A stretch of 64,000 nucleotides of DNA. It comes from an uncultured Muribaculum sp. Lineage in GTDB: Bacteria; Bacteroidota; Bacteroidia; Bacteroidales; Muribaculaceae. Position 1 is the stretch's first letter. Each line of letters opens with the position of its first letter. Both the position numbers and the translations under genes were made by a program. Where the stretch lies: contig CAJUMZ010000016.1 of assembly GCA_910587665.1 (NCBI GenBank), positions 1-64,000 on the forward strand. Direction: 5' to 3'. The notes under the pieces are model-generated. The model searched no databases. It was not told where the DNA came from and saw only the letters and a list, made by a program, of their open reading frames with translations. Below, one piece after another: positions 44,736-53,657 of the stretch.

Positions 44736-45416
44736 ATGAAGGTTGTTGACTATAAAAATGTAGAGATTCTACGCAAGGAGCATGTAGTCCTTAAGAACGT
44801 AAATCTTGAGGTAGAAGAGGGTGAGTTTATTTATATAATAGGCAAAGTGGGAAGTGGTAAAAGCAGCCTTCTGAAATCCATGTATGCCGAAATTCCCGTA
44901 GAGACGGGTGAGGCCCACGTACTCGACTATGACGTAACTGCGATTAAACGCAAAAAGATACCGTTTTTGCGCCGTGACATCGGCATAGTTTTCCAGGATT
45001 TTCAACTGCTGACCGATCGTACTGTATATGAAAACCTTTTGTTCGTACTCCAGGCAACCGGTTGGAAAAACAAAAGTGACATGGACGACCGTATCGAAGA
45101 AGTGCTTAAGGAGGTAGGCATGTTAACTAAATCATATAAGATGCCTCATGAACTGTCGGGAGGAGAGCAGCAACGTATAGTGATAGCAAGGGCACTCCTA
45201 AACCGCCCGAAACTGATACTCGCCGACGAGCCTACCGGTAATCTTGATCCTGCCACAGGCGAACAGATAGTGCGTTACCTGCATGGCATTGCCGCTGAGG
45301 GTACAGCCGTAATCATGGCGACACATAACCTTAGCCTGCTTGACACATTTCCTGGCAAGGTACTTCGGTGTGATGACAAGTGTCTTGCCCCGATGGAAGG
45401 AATTGTGTGCAATTGA
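44736..45416 (+). CDS. FtsE-like ABC transporter ATP-binding protein
   Basis: 226 residues from ATG 44736 (the frame is open to a TTG at 44724, overlapping hisIE). Walker A IIGKVGSGKSS (Lys-Val in place of the usual Pro-Ser), signature LSGGEQQRIVIARAL and Walker B LILADEPTGNLD match FtsE. FtsE works with FtsX at the septum, activating peptidoglycan hydrolases. There is no ftsX next to it; it closes the purU-his operon. Such a solo ftsE in this place is typical of Bacteroidales, as far as I recall. Confidence 0.88.
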   Translation: MKVVDYKNVEILRKEHVVLKNVNLEVEEGEFIYIIGKVGSGKSSLLKSMYAEIPVETGEAHVLDYDVTAIKRKKIPFLRRDIGIVFQDFQLLTDRTVYENLLFVLQATGWKNKSDMDDRIEEVLKEVGMLTKSYKMPHELSGGEQQRIVIARALLNRPKLILADEPTGNLDPATGEQIVRYLHGIAAEGTAVIMATHNLSLLDTFPGKVLRCDDKCLAPMEGIVCN

Positions 45417-45441
45417 TGTCAGCAATACGACACTTTTTTAT

Positions 45442-45449
45442 TACTTTTG
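45442..45449 (+). promoter_or_regulatory. -7 element of lysC-lysA
   Basis: TACTTTTG fits TAnnTTTG; no clear -33 element. The in-frame TTG at 45447 overlaps it, favouring the ATG at 45483. Confidence 0.45.
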
Positions 45450-45482
45450 CAAGTATTTTTGAAAACTATAGATATAATCAAA

Positions 45483-46814
45483 ATGAAGGTTTTAAAATTT
45501 GGAGGCACTTCAGTCGGCTCTGCGCAGCGTATTAAGGAAGTAGCCGATCTTGTAACCTCGCGTGGTAAAAACATTGTCGTACTCTCGGCCATGTCGGGTA
45601 CCACCAACACACTTGTTGAAATATCGGAATATCTTTACAAAAAGAACATTGACGGGGCAAAAGAGACCGTAAATCAGCTTGAGTCAAAATATATGCGCAC
45701 AATTGACGAGCTGTATGGCACTCCGGCGGCTAAGGAAGCGGCTGTCAAGGAGGTGAAAGGGTGTTTCAATTATATCCGTTCGTTTACTAAGGATATTTTC
45801 ACTTTGTTTGAGGAGAAGGAGATACTTGCACAAGGTGAGCTGATGTCAACAGCGATGATGAATATTTACCTTCAGGAAAAAGGTGTCAACTCCGTATTGC
45901 TTCCGGCCTTGGAGTTTATGCGCACCGATAAAAACTCTGAACCCGATACTCAGTATATACGTCAGAAACTGAATGCTCGACTTGAAAAGCATCAGGATGC
46001 TGATATCTACATAACCCAGGGATACATATGCCGCAATGCTTACGGAGAAATAGACAATCTCCAGCGTGGAGGCAGCGATTATACGGCGTCACTTATCGGA
46101 GCGGCTATCAATGCAGAGGAAATTGAAATCTGGACCGATATCGACGGTATGCACAACAATGACCCGCGCTTTGTGGAAGGAACCAAGCCGGTCAAGGAAC
46201 TTCATTTTGAAGAAGCTGCCGAGCTTGCCTACTTCGGTGCAAAGATTTTGCATCCTACCTGTATACTCCCTGCCAAGCTTAACAATATACCGGTAAGACT
46301 GCTAAACACTATGCAACCTGATGCGGCCGGTACATTGATCCATAATTCGCAGGATCCACGCAAGATAAAGGCAGTAGCCGCAAAAGACAATATCACCGCG
46401 ATAAAAATAAAGTCGGGTAGGATGTTGCTTGCTTATGGCTTCCTCCGCAAGGTGTTTGAAGTATTTGAGACTCACCAGACTCCGATTGACATGATTGCCA
46501 CATCCGAGGTAGGTGTCTCACTGACTATTGATAATGAGCGCAATCTTTGCCATATACTTGATGACCTGAGAAAGTTCGGTACGGTGACTGTCGACAAAGA
46601 TATGGTGATAATCTGTGTGGTCGGCGATCTTGAATGGCAGAATCGCGGCTTTGAGGCCGAGGCTCTCGATGCACTGAAAGAGCTGCCCGTACGTATGATT
46701 TCCTATGGAGGTAGCAATTACAATATATCGTTCCTTGTACGGAAAGAAGACAAGGTGAAGGCACTCAACCTGTTAAGCGACCGATTGTTTAAGAACAAAG
46801 AGGCTAATGCTTAA
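45483..46814 (+). CDS. lysC: Aspartate kinase
   Basis: 443 residues from ATG 45483; the kinase signature MKVLKFGGTSVGSAQRI starts directly at it. The N-terminal kinase domain (1-300) is followed by two ACT domains (about 310-443; TSEVGVSLTIDN), usually the site of feedback by lysine or threonine. It phosphorylates aspartate, the first step to lysine, threonine and methionine. The diaminopimelate decarboxylase gene follows 13 bases later, so lysine or diaminopimelate production is the likely role. Confidence 0.95.
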   Translation: MKVLKFGGTSVGSAQRIKEVADLVTSRGKNIVVLSAMSGTTNTLVEISEYLYKKNIDGAKETVNQLESKYMRTIDELYGTPAAKEAAVKEVKGCFNYIRSFTKDIFTLFEEKEILAQGELMSTAMMNIYLQEKGVNSVLLPALEFMRTDKNSEPDTQYIRQKLNARLEKHQDADIYITQGYICRNAYGEIDNLQRGGSDYTASLIGAAINAEEIEIWTDIDGMHNNDPRFVEGTKPVKELHFEEAAELAYFGAKILHPTCILPAKLNNIPVRLLNTMQPDAAGTLIHNSQDPRKIKAVAAKDNITAIKIKSGRMLLAYGFLRKVFEVFETHQTPIDMIATSEVGVSLTIDNERNLCHILDDLRKFGTVTVDKDMVIICVVGDLEWQNRGFEAEALDALKELPVRMISYGGSNYNISFLVRKEDKVKALNLLSDRLFKNKEANA

Positions 46815-46827
46815 ATAATTACAAGTT

Positions 46828-47973
46828 ATGAGTAAATTCCCGATAAAAGAATTTGAATCGCAGTCCACTCCATTCTATTATTACGACATGGAGTTGCTTC
46901 GCAATACCCTTGATGCGATAAAGACAGCCGCCCCTGACAGCTGTTTCCATGTCCATTATGCTATAAAGGCTAATGCCAATTCATTGGTGATAAGGGAAAT
47001 TGCGAAAGCCGGATTTGGCGTTGACTGCGTAAGTGAAGGTGAAATAAGGGCTGCGTTAAATGCCGGATTTCCGTCATCAAAGATTGTATTTGCCGGAGTG
47101 GGGAAGGGTGACAGCGAGATTGACTTCGCTCTTGATAACGATATCGAATGCTTCAATGTCGAGTCGATACCTGAACTTCAGTTGATTCAAGAGATGGCTT
47201 CGGTAAAGGACAAGATCGCCAATGTCGCTCTCAGGGTTAATCCCAATATTGACGCCCACACTCATCATTACATCACTACCGGACTGGAAGAGAATAAGTT
47301 CGGTATTGCGTTGGAGATGCTTCATGAGGCTGTTGACTTTTGCTTGAAAAATCCTAACCTGCGACTTGTGGGATTGCATTTCCATATCGGTTCGCAGATT
47401 ACTGTTACAGAGCCATTCAAGATTCTTTGTGAGCGCATCAACACCCTTGTTGACCAATACAAAAAGCTTGGCGTAGAATTCCGCATGATTAACGTAGGTG
47501 GTGGCCTTGGTATTGACTACGATGATCCCGACGGGCATCCGATCCCTGACTTTAAATCATATTTTGATGTGTTCCGTGAAAATCTCAGGCTTGATGCTAC
47601 ACAACAGGTACATTTCGAACTCGGCCGCTCAATAGTAGGGCAGTGTGGCTCACTTATCACAAAAGTGCGTTATATAAAGGAAGGCGTAAAAAAGAAATTT
47701 GTTATTGTCGATGCCGGCATGACCGATCTTATACGCCCCGCACTTTATCAGGCTCATCACTTGATCCAGAATATCACTTCTCAAAGTTCAGAGACTGAGG
47801 TCTACGATGTCGTAGGACCCATATGTGAGTCATCCGACTGTTTCGGTATGGAAGAGACCCTGCCTGTAACCCGACGCGGTGACTTGCTTGCAATACGCTC
47901 GGCAGGTGCCTATGGCGAAATCATGGCATCTCAATACAATTGCCGCAATCTTCCCGGTTCAATTGTATTATAG
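46828..47973 (+). CDS. lysA: Diaminopimelate decarboxylase
   Basis: 381 residues. The PLP lysine is in HYAIKANANS; HIGSQITV, NVGGGLGIDYDDPDG and GPICESSDCFG are the alanine-racemase-fold and active-site motifs. It makes lysine from meso-diaminopimelate, the last step. It is co-transcribed with lysC and terminated by a hairpin shared with ahpC. Confidence 0.95.
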   Translation: MSKFPIKEFESQSTPFYYYDMELLRNTLDAIKTAAPDSCFHVHYAIKANANSLVIREIAKAGFGVDCVSEGEIRAALNAGFPSSKIVFAGVGKGDSEIDFALDNDIECFNVESIPELQLIQEMASVKDKIANVALRVNPNIDAHTHHYITTGLEENKFGIALEMLHEAVDFCLKNPNLRLVGLHFHIGSQITVTEPFKILCERINTLVDQYKKLGVEFRMINVGGGLGIDYDDPDGHPIPDFKSYFDVFRENLRLDATQQVHFELGRSIVGQCGSLITKVRYIKEGVKKKFVIVDAGMTDLIRPALYQAHHLIQNITSQSSETEVYDVVGPICESSDCFGMEETLPVTRRGDLLAIRSAGAYGEIMASQYNCRNLPGSIVL

Positions 47974-47992
47974 CAGATTAGACAAAGCTATA

Positions 47993-48036
47993 AAAAAAGT
48001 AGCCGTGCCATCAACAATGACGCGGCTACTTTTTTA
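47993..48036. terminator. Bidirectional terminator between lysA and ahpC
   Basis: A stem with AAAAAGTAGCCG on the left and CGGCTACTTTTTT on the right, loop of 17. It is T-rich on both strands and serves both convergent genes. Confidence 0.9.
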
Positions 48037-48049
48037 ACTTGATATGTAA

Positions 48050-48616
48050 TTATATTTTCCCAACAAGTTCAATGCTTGGGGTTAGGGTAGCGGCACCTTT
48101 CTTCCATTTTGCCGGACACACATGACCCGGATTGTTCTCCACAAACTGAGCGGCTTCTATCTTCCTGAGCAATTCGGAAGCGTCACGACCTATGCCGTTG
48201 TCATGGATCTCCACAATCTTAATCTTGCCTTCGGGATTGATGACAAAAGTGCCACGGTAGGCAAGGAAATCTTCCGGATTCAGCACTCCGAATGATTCAC
48301 TTAGAAAACCGGTCTTGTCAGCTATCATAGGGAACTTTATCTGACGGATGCTTTCCGAAGCATCAGCCCATGCCTTATGGGTAAATTGCGTATCAGTACT
48401 TACTGAGTACACTTCCACACCAAGTTCCTTAAACTTATCATAGTTTTCGGCCATGTCAAGCAACTCTGTAGGGCAGACAAAGGTAAAATCTGCCGGATAA
48501 AAGAAAAATACGCTCCATTTTCCTTTTATGTCATCATTACTTATCTCAACAAACTCGCCATCTTTATAAGCCGGGAGCTTGAAATCTACAATCGACTTGT
48601 TTACAATAGTTTCCAT
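48050..48616 (-). CDS. ahpC: Peroxiredoxin AhpC (alkyl hydroperoxide reductase subunit C)
   Basis: 188 residues. Peroxidatic Cys48 in FTFVCPTEL and resolving Cys167 in GHVCPAKW are conserved as in typical 2-Cys peroxiredoxins. It reduces hydroperoxides. No ahpF reductase lies beside it in the window, though in many relatives ahpC and ahpF are together; reduction may use a thioredoxin or an AhpF elsewhere. It is divergent from the metal-efflux operon. Confidence 0.96.
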   Translation of the reverse strand: METIVNKSIVDFKLPAYKDGEFVEISNDDIKGKWSVFFFYPADFTFVCPTELLDMAENYDKFKELGVEVYSVSTDTQFTHKAWADASESIRQIKFPMIADKTGFLSESFGVLNPEDFLAYRGTFVINPEGKIKIVEIHDNGIGRDASELLRKIEAAQFVENNPGHVCPAKWKKGAATLTPSIELVGKI

Positions 48617-48874
48617 ATTCTTATTTAATTTGTATTTGTCTTTATAACAATTACTTCATTACGTTGTTAACGATAGCGCACTTAATTAATCATAATATAG
48701 TTGAGCGATTTTTAAATCTCAGATTTGGCGGTAGGAGATTATTTGACAACATACCAAATTTAACATAATATTGATTATGGGAATTATATGTAACTTTTTT
48801 TATAGGACTGTTTGCAACTGGTTTGCAATGCTAATGCCGTAACTTTGCGCAAAAATAGCTATCTTTACGGCGCA
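48617..48874. promoter_or_regulatory. Shared intergenic region of ahpC and the efflux operon
   Basis: 258 AT-rich bases. Two direct TTTGCAA copies lie at 48811-48817 and 48822-48828, 11 bases apart (one helical turn), just upstream of the plus-strand -7 TAACTTTG at 48840-48847. A minus-strand TAAATTTG at 48755-48762 could drive ahpC, but its -33 is unclear. The repeats are operator-like. I find no gene in it. Confidence 0.55.
48840..48847 (+). promoter_or_regulatory. -7 element of the metal-efflux operon
   Basis: TAACTTTG, 28 bases before ATG 48875. The -33 position is not TTTG-like; a TTTGCAA repeat sits there instead, suggesting regulated use. Confidence 0.5.
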
Positions 48875-49321
48875 ATGAAGATTTACAACAAAATATTGAC
48901 ACTGTTTGTCAGTGTACTCGTCATGATGACTACTACATTACAGTTTCATCACCACGACTGCCATGGTGTCGCTTTCTTCTCATTGCTGCAAAATAACGAG
49001 GTTACGCTCGACGCTTCATCAGGATTGCTCTCGTTAGAAAAATGTCATCATAAATCCGAATCGTGTAGCCATCATGCCCCCGATTGTAAAGGACACGGAA
49101 AATGTTCTTTGCATATTGATCAATCGGATATTTTCAGATCTACAGCGCATTTATCATTATTCCCGATAGAGACTCAAACCTATGACATTGAGGATTCTAT
49201 CGCATTCCCATTAACTACATTTTATTCTACTGTATTAAACGCGCGATATTATCTGAGACATTTGTCATTGATAATAAAGACTTCTTCAATATTCCGCGCG
49301 CCACCTTTCATGTGTATTTAA
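48875..49321 (+). CDS. His/Cys-rich exported protein, head of metal-efflux operon
   Basis: 148 residues from ATG 48875 (an upstream TTG at 48812 is ahead of the promoter). A signal or anchor helix (residues 5-23) is followed by a metal-ligand-rich stretch: HHHDCHG (25-31), CHH (57-59), CSHH (64-67), then Cys71, His74, Cys77 and His80. The rest is unremarkable, ending in APPFMCI. I recall similar DUF6769-type small proteins in front of Bacteroidales RND metal pumps. It is probably a periplasmic metal-binding or sensing protein for the operon; the metal is unknown. Confidence 0.75.
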   Translation: MKIYNKILTLFVSVLVMMTTTLQFHHHDCHGVAFFSLLQNNEVTLDASSGLLSLEKCHHKSESCSHHAPDCKGHGKCSLHIDQSDIFRSTAHLSLFPIETQTYDIEDSIAFPLTTFYSTVLNARYYLRHLSLIIKTSSIFRAPPFMCI

Positions 49322-49388
49322 TTTAATGCCCAGGCAATGTAATCGCCTGAACACCAGCAATATAACATCGATTTAATTTAAATTACGC

Positions 49389-50540
49389 ATGAAATACATA
49401 TCTAACTTATTGGCAATAAGCTTATTGGCTTTTGCGGCATGTTCCGGAAATCATTCCGGGCATGAACACTCAGAAGATGAAGAAAAATCCCAACATAATA
49501 TCCATGGATTAGCAGAAGAAGAAAAAGGCTCCGACGAGATAATCCTCTCGCCTGAAACGGCAGAAAAATATGGTATAAAAGTCACAACACTGAACAGACG
49601 CCCATTCTCCGAGGCAATAAAGGTCAGCGGCAGTATTATCGGCGCGCCGGGCGATGTCGCCACTATCGTGGCAAAGTCATCAGGGGTTGTATCCCTTAAT
49701 AAAAATGTAGTCCCGGGTAAAAAAATCGGTCAGGGAGCATCAATAGGCTCCGTATCTTCTCAAGGATTTACCGGCGGTGATGCCGACGAAGTGGCTTCGC
49801 TTCAATATAGTGCGGCCAAGAAAGAACTTGACCGGATCACTCCTCTTTATAAAGAAGGCATAGTATCGGCCAAAGAGTACAATGCCACGCTTGCTGCTTA
49901 TGAACAGGCTCGTGCCGCACATTCCGGTCGAAATTCGGGAGGCGCACTTACATCTCCTGTCGGAGGAGTAATTACCGAACTTCTTGTAAAGCAAGGAGAT
50001 TATGTGAGTGTCGGACAACCGGTGGCAACTGTATCACGCAATTCAAGGCTATTGTTGCGTGCTGACGTCCCGCAGAAATATCACTCGATATTGCCCGGCG
50101 TCACCACTGCCAATTTCCGGCCGGCATATTCCGAAGATGTATTCTCATTGTCAGAGCTCAACGGTAGCAGATCGTCTTCTGCCGATAATGTAGCTGCCCA
50201 GCCCGGATATATCCCTGTATATTTCTCCTTTGACAACAATGGTTCGGTTGTACCGGGGAGCAGCGCTGAAGTATACTTGCAAAGCGAGCCTCGCGATTCA
50301 GTGCTTGTAATTCCGGTGAGCGCGCTTACTGAGCAACAAGGAAAACTCTTTGCCTATGTTAAGCTTGATGACCACGGTTATGAAAAGCGCAACGTCACCA
50401 TCGGTGTATCAGATGGTAAGGAGGCCCAGTTGCTCTCAGGAATCCGTGACGGCGAGACAATTGTTACCGAAGGTGTCATATTCATAAAACTTGCCGAGAC
50501 ATCGAATGTAGTTCCTGAAGGTCATTCCCACAATCATTGA
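49389..50540 (+). CDS. RND efflux periplasmic adaptor (CzcB/CusB family) lipoprotein
   Basis: 383 residues. Signal peptide with lipobox (LLAFAACS, Cys19), then a His/Glu-rich N-terminus (SGHEHSEDEEK) and a His-rich end (GHSHNH). The body has barrel-sandwich halves around a helical hairpin (about 130-180) and a membrane-fusion domain. The repeats are typical of membrane fusion proteins. It links the RND pump to the outer-membrane channel. It precedes the pump by 4 bases. Confidence 0.93.
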   Translation: MKYISNLLAISLLAFAACSGNHSGHEHSEDEEKSQHNIHGLAEEEKGSDEIILSPETAEKYGIKVTTLNRRPFSEAIKVSGSIIGAPGDVATIVAKSSGVVSLNKNVVPGKKIGQGASIGSVSSQGFTGGDADEVASLQYSAAKKELDRITPLYKEGIVSAKEYNATLAAYEQARAAHSGRNSGGALTSPVGGVITELLVKQGDYVSVGQPVATVSRNSRLLLRADVPQKYHSILPGVTTANFRPAYSEDVFSLSELNGSRSSSADNVAAQPGYIPVYFSFDNNGSVVPGSSAEVYLQSEPRDSVLVIPVSALTEQQGKLFAYVKLDDHGYEKRNVTIGVSDGKEAQLLSGIRDGETIVTEGVIFIKLAETSNVVPEGHSHNH

Positions 50541-50544
50541 TGCC

Positions 50545-53500
50545 ATGCTTAACCGAATAATCAAGTTTTCGCTCGCCAACCGCGTTGCGATTGTGATATT
50601 GTCCGGTCTGCTTCTGCTTGCCGGATGCGCGGTGCTTATGAAAATGGAGGTTGACATATTCCCCGACCTCAATGCGCCCACCGTAGTTGTGATGACCGAA
50701 GCCCCGGGATTGGCCCCCGAGGAAGTGGAAAAGGTAGTCACCTACCCTGTTGAGACGGCAGTAAACGGGGCTACCGATGTGCGTCGCGTGAGATCCTCCT
50801 CTGCTACAGGCTTTTCTGTAATCTGGATTGAATTTGACTGGGGCACTGATATATATAAGGCTCGTCAGATCGTCGCCGAGCGGTTGAATGAGGTGGCGGA
50901 GAAGCTTCCGGCAGGTGTCGGGACACCGGTTATCGGCCCTCAATCCTCAATCCTTGGGGAAATGCTTATAATAGGACTTACTGCCGACTCAACTTCAATG
51001 ACAGACTTGCGTACCATAGCCGACCGCACTATCAGCCCGCAACTTCTTTCTATCGGCGGAGTTTCCCAGGTCTCGGTATTGGGCGGTGACGTCAAGGAGT
51101 ATCAGATCAAGATGAACCCTGATAAGATGAAGCATTTTGACATATCGCTCGATGAAGTCATTGCCGCCACTGAATCAATAAATGACAATGCCTCGGGAGG
51201 CATCATTTACGACTATGGCAATGAATATATAATAAAAGGTGACATCAACACACCTTCTGTCGACGCCATCGGCAACTCCGTGGTAAGGAGTGACGACCGT
51301 GGCATTGTATTGTTGTCGGATATCGCGGATGTAACCGTGGGAGGAAAATTGCCGCGTACGGGAGCTGCATCGCTCAAATGCTCACCCTCGGTATTGCTCA
51401 CAGTGACCAAACAGCCCTCTACAGGCACTATCGAACTAACCGAGACCATTGAGGAGGAGTTGACAAAACTAAGCTCGACAATGCCTTCCGATATAAAGAT
51501 CTCGACCGATATATTCAGGCAAAGCGACTTTATCGACAACTCGATAAGCAACTTGCAACAATCTCTGTTTGAAGGTGCATTATTCGTAATTGTCATATTG
51601 TTTTTCTTCCTGATGAATGTCCGCACGACGCTTATCTCTCTTGTTGCCCTCCCGATGTCAATCATAGTTACCGTCATTGTGCTTAATCTTCTTGGATTGA
51701 GCATCAATACCATGAGTCTCGGAGGTATTGCAATTGCGATCGGCTCACTGGTTGATGATGCTATAGTTGATGTCGAAAATGTATACAAGCGGCTTCGCGA
51801 AAACTCCATGCTACCTGATGACAGGCGACGCAGCGTAATTTCCGTCGTGTATGAAGCGTCAAAAGAAGTGCGTATGCCAATATTTAATTCGTCATTGATA
51901 ATCATAGCAAGTTTCCTCCCTCTCTTTTTCCTTCGCGGTCTTGAGGGCAGGATGCTGATTCCTCTCGGAATCTCGTTTATCGTGGCTCTTATCGCATCGA
52001 CAATTGTAGCGCTTACACTTACTCCGGTGCTGTGTAGCTATCTGCTTAAAAGCAATGACGCTGACAAGCTTGGAAAGGAATCCTGGGTAGCGCGTAAACT
52101 AAAATCACTATACCAAGGCGCACTCGCTACAACGTTTAAGCATAAAAAGGCGCTGCTTATAGCCGTTTCCGCCCTTTTTGTAATTGCGTCTGCTCTATTC
52201 TTCACATTAGGTCGTAGTTTCCTACCATCTTTTAATGAAGGCTCTTTCACCATTAATGTGAGTGCCTTGCCCGGTATTTCACTGGAAGAGAGCGATCACA
52301 TAGGTAGAATTGCCGAAGAAGCCATATTATCAGTCCCTGAAGTAAAGACTGTGGCGAGAAAAACAGGTCGCGCCGAGCTTGACGAGCATTCTCTTGGAGT
52401 CAATGTATCGGAAATTGAAGCCCCTTATGAACTTGACGGTAGAAGTCGTAATGAGGTTGTGCGCGAATTGCGCGAAAAACTGTCGGAAATCCCCGGAGTC
52501 AATATCGAAATCGGTCAGCCGATATCTCACCGCATAGACGCCATGTTGTCAGGTACGGAGGCCCAGATAGCCATAAAAATATTTGGCGATGACTTGGAAT
52601 CGCTCTACACTGTCGGTTCCGAGATTAAAAAGCATATATCTGAAGTTCCGGGCATTGTCGACGTCAATATAGAGCAACAGGTAGGTCGCCCGCAACTCGA
52701 TATAAGGCCACGCCGAGGAATGCTTGCAAGATATGGTATACCGATGAATAAATTCGTCGAGTTTATCAATGTTGCCCTCGGTGGAAAGGTTGTATCTCAG
52801 GTATACGAAGGAGGATTGCCATATGACATCACTTTGAGAGCTGATGATTCCAACCGTGAGTCACTTTCCGCGATATCCGGTCTTATGATTGACAGTAATG
52901 TAGGCAAGATACCGCTTGACAACGTGGCTGAGATTGTTTCGACCACCGGTCCGAACACGATCAACCGCGAGAATGTGAGCCGACGTATAGTAGTGTCGGC
53001 CAATGTCGATGACCGTGATCTGAAAAGCGCAGTAAATGATATACGGAAAGAGATCGATGAAAATGTAACGCTCCCCGACGGATATTATATCAATTATTCA
53101 GGTCAGTTTGAAAGCGAGGAAGAAGCGTCGCGCACCCTTGCTATCACGTCTTTAGGTGCATTGATTATAATTATTATGCTGCTCTATTCGGAATTTCATA
53201 ATATGAAGCAGACTCTCATAATACTTGTCAATATGCCTCTTGCTATGATAGGCGGCATCATGATATTGAAGTGCACGTCAGGAGAGCTGAATATCCCTGC
53301 TATAATCGGATTTATATCGCTCCTCGGCATAACCACGCGTAACGGTATGCTCCTTATATCACGCTACAATCACCTTGCGGAAGAGCATGTCGGATTGATT
53401 GAACGTATAAAGACAGGTTCAGTCGACAGGCTTCTCCCCATTATGATGACAGCCCTGACATCGGCACTCGCCCTTATCCCTCTCGCACTGAGAGGCAGTG

Positions 53501-53625
53501 AACCCGGCAACGAGATTCAATCGCCTATGGCAGTAGTGATTTTGGGTGGGCTAATTACCTCAACGTTGCTGAACATATTTGTTACCCCGGTGTTATATTA
53601 TTTAACAAATAAGAAAAAATCGTAA
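50545..53625 (+). CDS. Heavy-metal RND efflux pump (CusA/CzcA family)
   Basis: 1026 residues, the usual RND length with 12 membrane segments and two large periplasmic loops. The TM4 motif GSLVDDAIVDVENVYKRL has the paired Asp and the D-x-x-E spacing of metal (HME) RND pumps. It exchanges protons for cations and works with the adaptor before it and the channel after it. The metal (Cu/Ag or Zn/Co/Cd) cannot be decided by eye. Confidence 0.95.
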   Translation: MLNRIIKFSLANRVAIVILSGLLLLAGCAVLMKMEVDIFPDLNAPTVVVMTEAPGLAPEEVEKVVTYPVETAVNGATDVRRVRSSSATGFSVIWIEFDWGTDIYKARQIVAERLNEVAEKLPAGVGTPVIGPQSSILGEMLIIGLTADSTSMTDLRTIADRTISPQLLSIGGVSQVSVLGGDVKEYQIKMNPDKMKHFDISLDEVIAATESINDNASGGIIYDYGNEYIIKGDINTPSVDAIGNSVVRSDDRGIVLLSDIADVTVGGKLPRTGAASLKCSPSVLLTVTKQPSTGTIELTETIEEELTKLSSTMPSDIKISTDIFRQSDFIDNSISNLQQSLFEGALFVIVILFFFLMNVRTTLISLVALPMSIIVTVIVLNLLGLSINTMSLGGIAIAIGSLVDDAIVDVENVYKRLRENSMLPDDRRRSVISVVYEASKEVRMPIFNSSLIIIASFLPLFFLRGLEGRMLIPLGISFIVALIASTIVALTLTPVLCSYLLKSNDADKLGKESWVARKLKSLYQGALATTFKHKKALLIAVSALFVIASALFFTLGRSFLPSFNEGSFTINVSALPGISLEESDHIGRIAEEAILSVPEVKTVARKTGRAELDEHSLGVNVSEIEAPYELDGRSRNEVVRELREKLSEIPGVNIEIGQPISHRIDAMLSGTEAQIAIKIFGDDLESLYTVGSEIKKHISEVPGIVDVNIEQQVGRPQLDIRPRRGMLARYGIPMNKFVEFINVALGGKVVSQVYEGGLPYDITLRADDSNRESLSAISGLMIDSNVGKIPLDNVAEIVSTTGPNTINRENVSRRIVVSANVDDRDLKSAVNDIRKEIDENVTLPDGYYINYSGQFESEEEASRTLAITSLGALIIIIMLLYSEFHNMKQTLIILVNMPLAMIGGIMILKCTSGELNIPAIIGFISLLGITTRNGMLLISRYNHLAEEHVGLIERIKTGSVDRLLPIMMTALTSALALIPLALRGSEPGNEIQSPMAVVILGGLITSTLLNIFVTPVLYYLTNKKKS

Positions 53626-53630
53626 CTTTG
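53623..53630 (+). promoter_or_regulatory. Possible internal -7 element before the channel gene
   Basis: TAACTTTG overlaps the pump stop codon. No -33 element; it may be chance or give extra transcription of the channel gene. Confidence 0.25.
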
Positions 53631-53657
53631 TAAAATAATTCATAATATATATTTTTC

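Noticed and set aside
51213..51905. 230-residue minus-strand frame inside the RND pump gene
   Set aside because: Ser/Ile-rich antisense shadow with no start context or family signature.
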